From positions 186,001-250,000 of the forward strand of contig NZ_NBWU01000004.1 in assembly GCF_002514735.1 (NCBI RefSeq): 64,000 nucleotides of DNA, written 5' to 3'. The notes under the pieces were generated by a model that was given only the letters and a program-made list of their open reading frames with translations, did not search any database and had not been told where the DNA came from. The stretch is from Sediminicola luteus. Lineage in GTDB: Bacteria > Bacteroidota > Bacteroidia > Flavobacteriales > Flavobacteriaceae. Of this stretch, positions 59,799-64,000 are shown in pieces. Each line of letters begins with the position of its first letter. Position 1 is the stretch's first letter. The translations under genes and the position numbers were made by a program.

Positions 59799-60968
59799 TT
59801 ACTTCAGATTGTTCAAAATAAAGTCGAGGGTGGTATTGGTATTGTCGTTCGTTTCGAAGCTTAGGTTGTTATGGGCCAAGGGTACGGCCAGGCCTGCTTC
59901 TAGCAGTCGTTGCATTACCCCTTCATATTCCAATGAGACTTTTCCGAGAAGCAACAAATCCATGGATAGGCCTTTTTTATAACGGGAATAGATTTTACGT
60001 AGTCCGCTTAAATACAACCGATCTTTGGTAAATCCGCCACCCCTATGTGCACGTAGGGTAATGGCAAAGGCATCGTGTTTGTTCAACTTATATTGGTTAT
60101 GGATCAAATCGAAAGTATCGGCAAAACCATAGCCTTTGATCAAACTATCTGAGGCCAAAACCCGATACGCCAATTCCTTCAACCGCTTTAGGGTCAGCGC
60201 CCCACCCATGTATTCGCTAAAGACCGCCAATCCTTCTTGGGTTTCCACATTATTAGGCAGTCCGTTCGAGAAAATCTTTAGGGGCTGCAAAATACCGTTA
60301 TAGGTGGTTACCATATGTACCCCGATCTCGTGATGGGCCAAGGTCTCCAACTGGTTTTTACTGAACAAAATGTTCTTTTTCAAATATAGGGTCCGGGTAC
60401 TATTGCTAACCATGGCCTCGGCGGCAATATTGGTCGATAACTTTACCCGTAACGGAAAATCATAGGCCTGGGCATAGTTCTCAAAATAGGTCTTGGCTTC
60501 TTCAGAAGTACATTTTTTCTCCTCTTCGGCTGTTGGGACCACATCATCAAAATGCAGGATGAATTTAGCATTCTCTACATCTTTTTCGGTGGGTGTACCA
60601 TATACCCGAAGCGAATTGTAATAAAACTTATGCGCTGAACCAATGGTTTCAATACATTGGATCATATTGGCATAATAGTAGACGATTTCTTTATACAATT
60701 CCTGTAATTCAGGCTGCTGGATCTGATCTAACCGATGCGAAAAAAACAACCGCTGCAGTTTATAGGGGTCGAATTTGAGTTTAGGATACTTAAAATTCGG
60801 ACTAGCCGTATACTTGGAAGCAAAAAACCGCTGTTTCTCGGTTTCAATATTCAGCGGGTTCACATAATTGAGAAGCTCTATCTTTTTCACCAAGCGATCC
60901 AAATGGGCATCGACCCGAAACAGGGCTTCATGTTCTTGTTTGATCTGCAACAATTCTCTCTCCGACAT
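59799..60968 (-). CDS. QEGLA-motif (DUF1704) metallopeptidase-like protein
   Basis: 389 residues. Active-site helix H213-E-I-G-V-H218 and, later, the name-giving Q244-E-G-L-A248, which supplies the third metal ligand by a Glu. The family is annotated as flavohemoglobin-expression-modulating; eukaryotic relatives (MATCAP) are tubulin carboxypeptidases, so removal of a C-terminal residue is a reasonable guess. No signal peptide. Gap of one base from the N-formylglutamate amidohydrolase gene, and that gene overlaps the ATP-grasp gene by eight bases: one operon in the order ATP-grasp, amidohydrolase, peptidase. Confidence 0.92.
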   Translation of the reverse strand: MSERELLQIKQEHEALFRVDAHLDRLVKKIELLNYVNPLNIETEKQRFFASKYTASPNFKYPKLKFDPYKLQRLFFSHRLDQIQQPELQELYKEIVYYYANMIQCIETIGSAHKFYYNSLRVYGTPTEKDVENAKFILHFDDVVPTAEEEKKCTSEEAKTYFENYAQAYDFPLRVKLSTNIAAEAMVSNSTRTLYLKKNILFSKNQLETLAHHEIGVHMVTTYNGILQPLKIFSNGLPNNVETQEGLAVFSEYMGGALTLKRLKELAYRVLASDSLIKGYGFADTFDLIHNQYKLNKHDAFAITLRAHRGGGFTKDRLYLSGLRKIYSRYKKGLSMDLLLLGKVSLEYEGVMQRLLEAGLAVPLAHNNLSFETNDNTNTTLDFILNNLK

Positions 60969-60969
60969 G

Positions 60970-61791
60970 CTATCCGTTGATAAATTCCTCCACCTGAAGG
61001 GGAATCAGGCGTTTGAGGGCCAATTCTACCGCGCAAACTACATTTTGGTACACGCTACCATCGAGTTCATCGCAATAAACCTTGGCGATTTCGGTGGCCA
61101 AAACTAAGCTATTCGGATGATTTTTAGTGATGTATTTCAAGAAATATCCGTTACCCTGAAAAGTATCGTTGATCTTGGCATCGACCATTATACTTTCCGG
61201 AAGCTCCATCCCCTCCAAAAAACTACGCCATTGTTCGGCCGTTTTTCCAAATCGAGCTTGGTCAATATTCGCCGTACCAATATTCCAAACCGGTACCATA
61301 CGCTCCCAACGCTTCCAGTTATACGAATGCATATCGAAAACCAATACTTGGGGATATAACTGCTCTAATTTTTTCATTAAAGCCCCCACCACTTGGTAAA
61401 ATGCGGTATGTTTTTCTAAACTTAAGCTGCGTTCCGATTCCGGTAAAGGCGATTTCCAAAGTTTTTTCCCCCAGGCATCTTCATAAATGGCAGTTTCGGG
61501 CGGACGGTTCAGATCGTACTCGAAACGACTATCGCAACCGGCAATGACAATGGGATGGCTGGACACCATTTGCTTGGTATGGGGATCTTCTTCGTACCAG
61601 CGCTCATAGTCGGAATGCAAACAGTAGCCCAAAAGCGACTCCCTGAATTGATGCCCATCGTGTACCGCGGCACATACGAAGGGTACATAATCGTCGATCT
61701 TGAGGGTAAAAGAGCCATCTTCGGCCAAATAGTCAAAGGTTTCCCCTTGTTTTATGGCCTCAATAATATGTGAAACGGAAGCCTTATGCAT
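60970..61791 (-). CDS. N-formylglutamate amidohydrolase family protein
   Basis: 273 residues. Family marks: P-F-V-C-A-A-V-H-D-G-H-Q-F-R near residue 35, E-E-D-P-H-T, C-D-S-R-F-E-Y-D-L-N-R, and V-F-D-M-H-S-Y-N near 150, whose His and Asp residues are probable zinc ligands. The classical enzyme frees glutamate from N-formylglutamate in histidine breakdown, but no hut genes are here. Placed between an ATP-grasp ligase and a peptidase, it more likely acts on an acylated amino acid or peptide made by that ligase. The start overlaps the ATP-grasp stop codon. Confidence 0.9.
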   Translation of the reverse strand: MHKASVSHIIEAIKQGETFDYLAEDGSFTLKIDDYVPFVCAAVHDGHQFRESLLGYCLHSDYERWYEEDPHTKQMVSSHPIVIAGCDSRFEYDLNRPPETAIYEDAWGKKLWKSPLPESERSLSLEKHTAFYQVVGALMKKLEQLYPQVLVFDMHSYNWKRWERMVPVWNIGTANIDQARFGKTAEQWRSFLEGMELPESIMVDAKINDTFQGNGYFLKYITKNHPNSLVLATEIAKVYCDELDGSVYQNVVCAVELALKRLIPLQVEEFING

Positions 61792-62815
61792 TCTCTACCT
61801 CGCTGCGTAATCGGGAACGACGTTCAAAGGCTTGGAGTTTATCCAACACCTTACTCTCTATAAAATCGATGACCTTTACCTGTAACTTGGTCTTATACAC
61901 CTTGTTCATATAGGTGATTCCGCCGGGCGACATTACGTTTACCTCTACCAATTTGCCACCGATGACATCGATACCCACAAAAAAGAGTCCGTCTTTAACC
62001 AATTTGGGACCAATTTGCTTGCAGAGGGCCTTTTCTTCCTTGCTCAGGCTATGGCGGGCCACGGTACCCCCGGCCGCCACATTGGATCTATGATCATCAG
62101 AACCAGGAACGCGTTTCATGGCCCCAATGGGCTCCCCATTCAATAAAAGGATTCTAATATCGCCTTTTTCGGCCCCTTCTATATATTCTTGAAGGATAAC
62201 ATAGTTAGAAGTGCCATCGGAATTGGTAATATAAAAATCGAGCAGGGATTTGATGTTGCTCATTGCGGATTTCTCGATCAAAATCACCCCAGAGCCACCA
62301 AAACCGTTCAGGGGTTTTAAAATCATTTTTTCGGAAGCCGATTCGTCGATCTGGCGTACCAGATAATCCTTGTTTTTAGAAACATGGGTTACCGGGATGA
62401 TATTGTTATGTGAATCCCCAAAGGCCGCCGTGTATAATTTATTGTTCGCCTCACGCAGGCCTTGTAAGGAATTAATGATCAATACATCGTCTTTTACCGA
62501 ATCGAGAAAATTGAGCATCAAGGGATCTAAAGGGGGGTTGGCCCGCATAAAAATAACATCGAAGCCGGCCAGTGGCAACATTTCTTCCCGCAGGGTAACC
62601 TGTTTATAAAAGCCCTTTAAGCTACTAGAGGTCTTTTCCATACGGTTGATTACCTTACAGGCCGCACTGGTTACACTGTTACGAATGGTAAGGTTGGCCG
62701 GTGTACACAGGGCCACCCCATGCTTTCGTTTAACACATTCGTGGATCAAAGCCAAAGAGGTATCGTTCTCAGGATCTATTTGCTCCCAAGGATACATTAA
62801 AAAACAGATATTCAT
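61784..62815 (-). CDS. ATP-grasp ligase, glutathione-synthase/RimK type
   Basis: 343 residues. ATP-grasp marks: K-P-L-N-G-F-G-G-S-G-V (glycine loop), I-L-Q-E-Y-I-E-G-A-E-K-G-D-I-R, the ribose/phosphate segment M-K-R-V-P, and the metal-binding E-V-N-V-M-S-P-G-G near 310. The N-terminal half resembles glutathione synthetase (F-M-R-A-N-P-P-L-D). It joins a carboxylate to an amine with ATP. No gamma-glutamylcysteine ligase gene is near, so true glutathione synthesis is doubtful; a peptide or amino-acid conjugate handled by the two downstream enzymes is more likely. Confidence 0.9.
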   Translation of the reverse strand: MNICFLMYPWEQIDPENDTSLALIHECVKRKHGVALCTPANLTIRNSVTSAACKVINRMEKTSSSLKGFYKQVTLREEMLPLAGFDVIFMRANPPLDPLMLNFLDSVKDDVLIINSLQGLREANNKLYTAAFGDSHNNIIPVTHVSKNKDYLVRQIDESASEKMILKPLNGFGGSGVILIEKSAMSNIKSLLDFYITNSDGTSNYVILQEYIEGAEKGDIRILLLNGEPIGAMKRVPGSDDHRSNVAAGGTVARHSLSKEEKALCKQIGPKLVKDGLFFVGIDVIGGKLVEVNVMSPGGITYMNKVYKTKLQVKVIDFIESKVLDKLQAFERRSRLRSEVENA

Positions 62816-62825
62816 AGGTTGGTGT

Positions 62826-64000
62826 TTAGATCACTTCTTCTAAATGGTCGTCCCATTCCTTGGGATTGGGTTCGTGCAGTTTACCTACCGATTTGGCCAC
62901 TACGGTAGACACAGTGGCATCTCCGGTTACGTTGATTACGGTACGGGCCATATCCAACGGACGGTCAACGGCAAAGATCAAGGCGAGTCCCACGGCGAAT
63001 TTATCGGCTGGGAAACCAACGGATTCCAAAACAATGACCAGCATTACCATTCCGGCACCCGGAACAGCGGCAGAACCTATGGAGGCCAGCAATGCTGTTA
63101 AAACGATAGTGAGTTGATCGGCCAAGGTAAGATCAAAACTCAGGGCCTGTGCAATAAACACGGCGGCCACCCCTTGGTATAGGCTGGTACCGTCCATATT
63201 TATGGTTGCCCCTACCGGCAAGACAAAACTCGATACTTCTTTATCTACACCGATATGTTCTTCTACCCTTTCCATGGTAACTGGTAAGGTAGCCGCGGAA
63301 GAAGAGGTTGAAAAGGCCAACAATTGGGCTGGGCTCATTTGCTTTAAAAACCAAAATGGATTTTTCTTGGCATATACGGCCACTACGATACAGTAGAATA
63401 CGACCATTAATATCAATCCGACCACAACCACCAAGGCATATTTCAATAGGGCCAATAACAGATCGGGGTCACTGGACGAAACTACTACACTGGCCAAAAG
63501 GGCGAATACCGCATAAGGGGCCGAAAGCATGATCAGGTCTACCATTTTAAGCACCACCTCGTTCAAGGAGTCGAAAATATTCTTGAGCGGTGCCGCTTTT
63601 TCTTCCCCTACCAAAAGCATGCTGATACCCAGGAATATGGAAAAGAAAATGACTTGAAGCATTAACCCATTATCGCTCATGGCCTTCATGGCGTTATCGG
63701 GCACCATATCTTCCAAGAAACTAAGCGGACCGGCATTTTTCTGTTGGGTGGCCTCGGCAATCTTAGAGGTTACCCCACTATCGGTGGCATAGGTACTGGT
63801 CAATTGGTTAATGGTTTCCTCAGAAATACCATCCCCGGGTTTGGTCAGGTTTACCAATACCAAACCAATGGTAATCGCCACAATGGTGGTCATCACATAT
63901 ATGGCAATGGTACGTAGCCCGATATTCTTGAATTTGGAAATATCCTTAAGGTCGGAAATCCCTTTGATCAAGGAAGCCAATATTAATGGAATCGCAATCA
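62826..64000 (-). CDS. Dicarboxylate/amino acid:cation symporter, partial
   Basis: The frame runs off the right edge; the N-terminal part lies beyond position 64000. Visible: I-P-L-I-L-A-S-L-I-K-G, then the serine-rich hairpin A-F-S-T-S-S-S-A-A-T-L-P-V-T and the substrate/sodium site N-M-D-G-T-S-L-Y-Q of the DAACS (GltP/glutamate transporter) family, G-A-A-M-like A-A-V-P-G-A-G, and D-R-P-L-D-M-A-R-T-V-I-N-V-T-G-D. It takes up glutamate, aspartate or C4 acids with protons or sodium. The gene ends ten bases before the ATP-grasp start and may head the same operon or simply neighbour it. Confidence 0.93.
   Translation of the reverse strand, partial: IAIPLILASLIKGISDLKDISKFKNIGLRTIAIYVMTTIVAITIGLVLVNLTKPGDGISEETINQLTSTYATDSGVTSKIAEATQQKNAGPLSFLEDMVPDNAMKAMSDNGLMLQVIFFSIFLGISMLLVGEEKAAPLKNIFDSLNEVVLKMVDLIMLSAPYAVFALLASVVVSSSDPDLLLALLKYALVVVVGLILMVVFYCIVVAVYAKKNPFWFLKQMSPAQLLAFSTSSSAATLPVTMERVEEHIGVDKEVSSFVLPVGATINMDGTSLYQGVAAVFIAQALSFDLTLADQLTIVLTALLASIGSAAVPGAGMVMLVIVLESVGFPADKFAVGLALIFAVDRPLDMARTVINVTGDATVSTVVAKSVGKLHEPNPKEWDDHLEEVI

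Overview
The window looks like a chromosomal segment of a marine-type Flavobacteriaceae (Bacteroidota), perhaps close to Zobellia, Maribacter or Arenibacter. The grounds are several TAnnTTTG-type -7 promoter boxes, many short lipoprotein signals, LytTR and AraC two-domain regulators, a fused alpha/beta 2-oxoacid dehydrogenase E1, and family-typical proteins such as DUF4494 and DUF1835. The genus is a guess. No rRNA, tRNA, CRISPR array or insertion sequence was seen.

Layout. 1-7.3 kb: the end of an AraC regulator; a BlaI repressor / M56-M23 membrane metallopeptidase / M23-LysM peptidase group on the minus strand; a secreted HIT protein; an EamA transporter between short tandem repeats; a 163-bp imperfect palindrome; DUF4494; and a LytTR/LytS two-component pair. 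7.5-9.5 kb: an exported esterase/beta-lactamase-fold fusion. 9.6-14.1 kb: a strikingly AT-rich island holding a 1193-residue SIR2-STAND protein, very probably an abortive-infection anti-phage gene, with a possible 44-codon leader gene and inverted repeats in front. 14.1-18 kb: a membrane AraC regulator divergent from a two-subunit molybdenum hydroxylase (2Fe-2S plus Mo subunit), with related repeats on both sides. 18.3-22.7 kb: a SWIM zinc-finger gene and a large helical-repeat gene. 22.7-28.1 kb: EF-hand lipoprotein, HPF, DUF2147, an SDR gene broken by one frameshift, a membrane protein, an AraC regulator, and OmpA and lipocalin-like lipoproteins. 28.2-33.4 kb: fused E1, 2OG-Fe(II) oxygenase, SUI1, DUF1835 and a membrane protein. 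33.5-40 kb: a beta-barrel candidate, nucleoside phosphorylase plus a signal-less periplasmic-binding-protein fold, a double NTF2-like protein and a D-aminoacylase-type amidohydrolase. 40-44.9 kb: rlmF, ung, mutS2 and a TM1410-like lipoprotein. 45-46.3 kb: an ECF sigma factor with two small companions. 46.5-52.7 kb: a lipoprotein of the cholesterol-dependent cytolysin family without the usual membrane-recognition signature, divergent from a TPR/HTH membrane regulator; DUF1059; a diheme cytochrome; a DCC protein. 52.9-59.4 kb: a propeller-HEAT-cytochrome lipoprotein, a cNMP/CBS/DUF294 protein with a DnaQ-like exonuclease, and an MscS channel. 59.8-64 kb: a QEGLA-motif metallopeptidase, N-formylglutamate amidohydrolase and ATP-grasp ligase, then a dicarboxylate/amino-acid symporter running off the edge.

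Working together. Clear functional units are the BlaI/M56/M23 cell-wall sensing group, the LytS/LytTR pair, the AraC-controlled Mo hydroxylase, the phosphorylase/binding-protein pair, the ECF sigma trio, the DUF294/exonuclease pair and the QEGLA/amidohydrolase/ATP-grasp trio. The best candidates for a little-described system are the SIR2-STAND island, the cytolysin-like lipoprotein with its divergent regulator, and the ATP-grasp trio. All function calls come from reading motifs; no database search was run.
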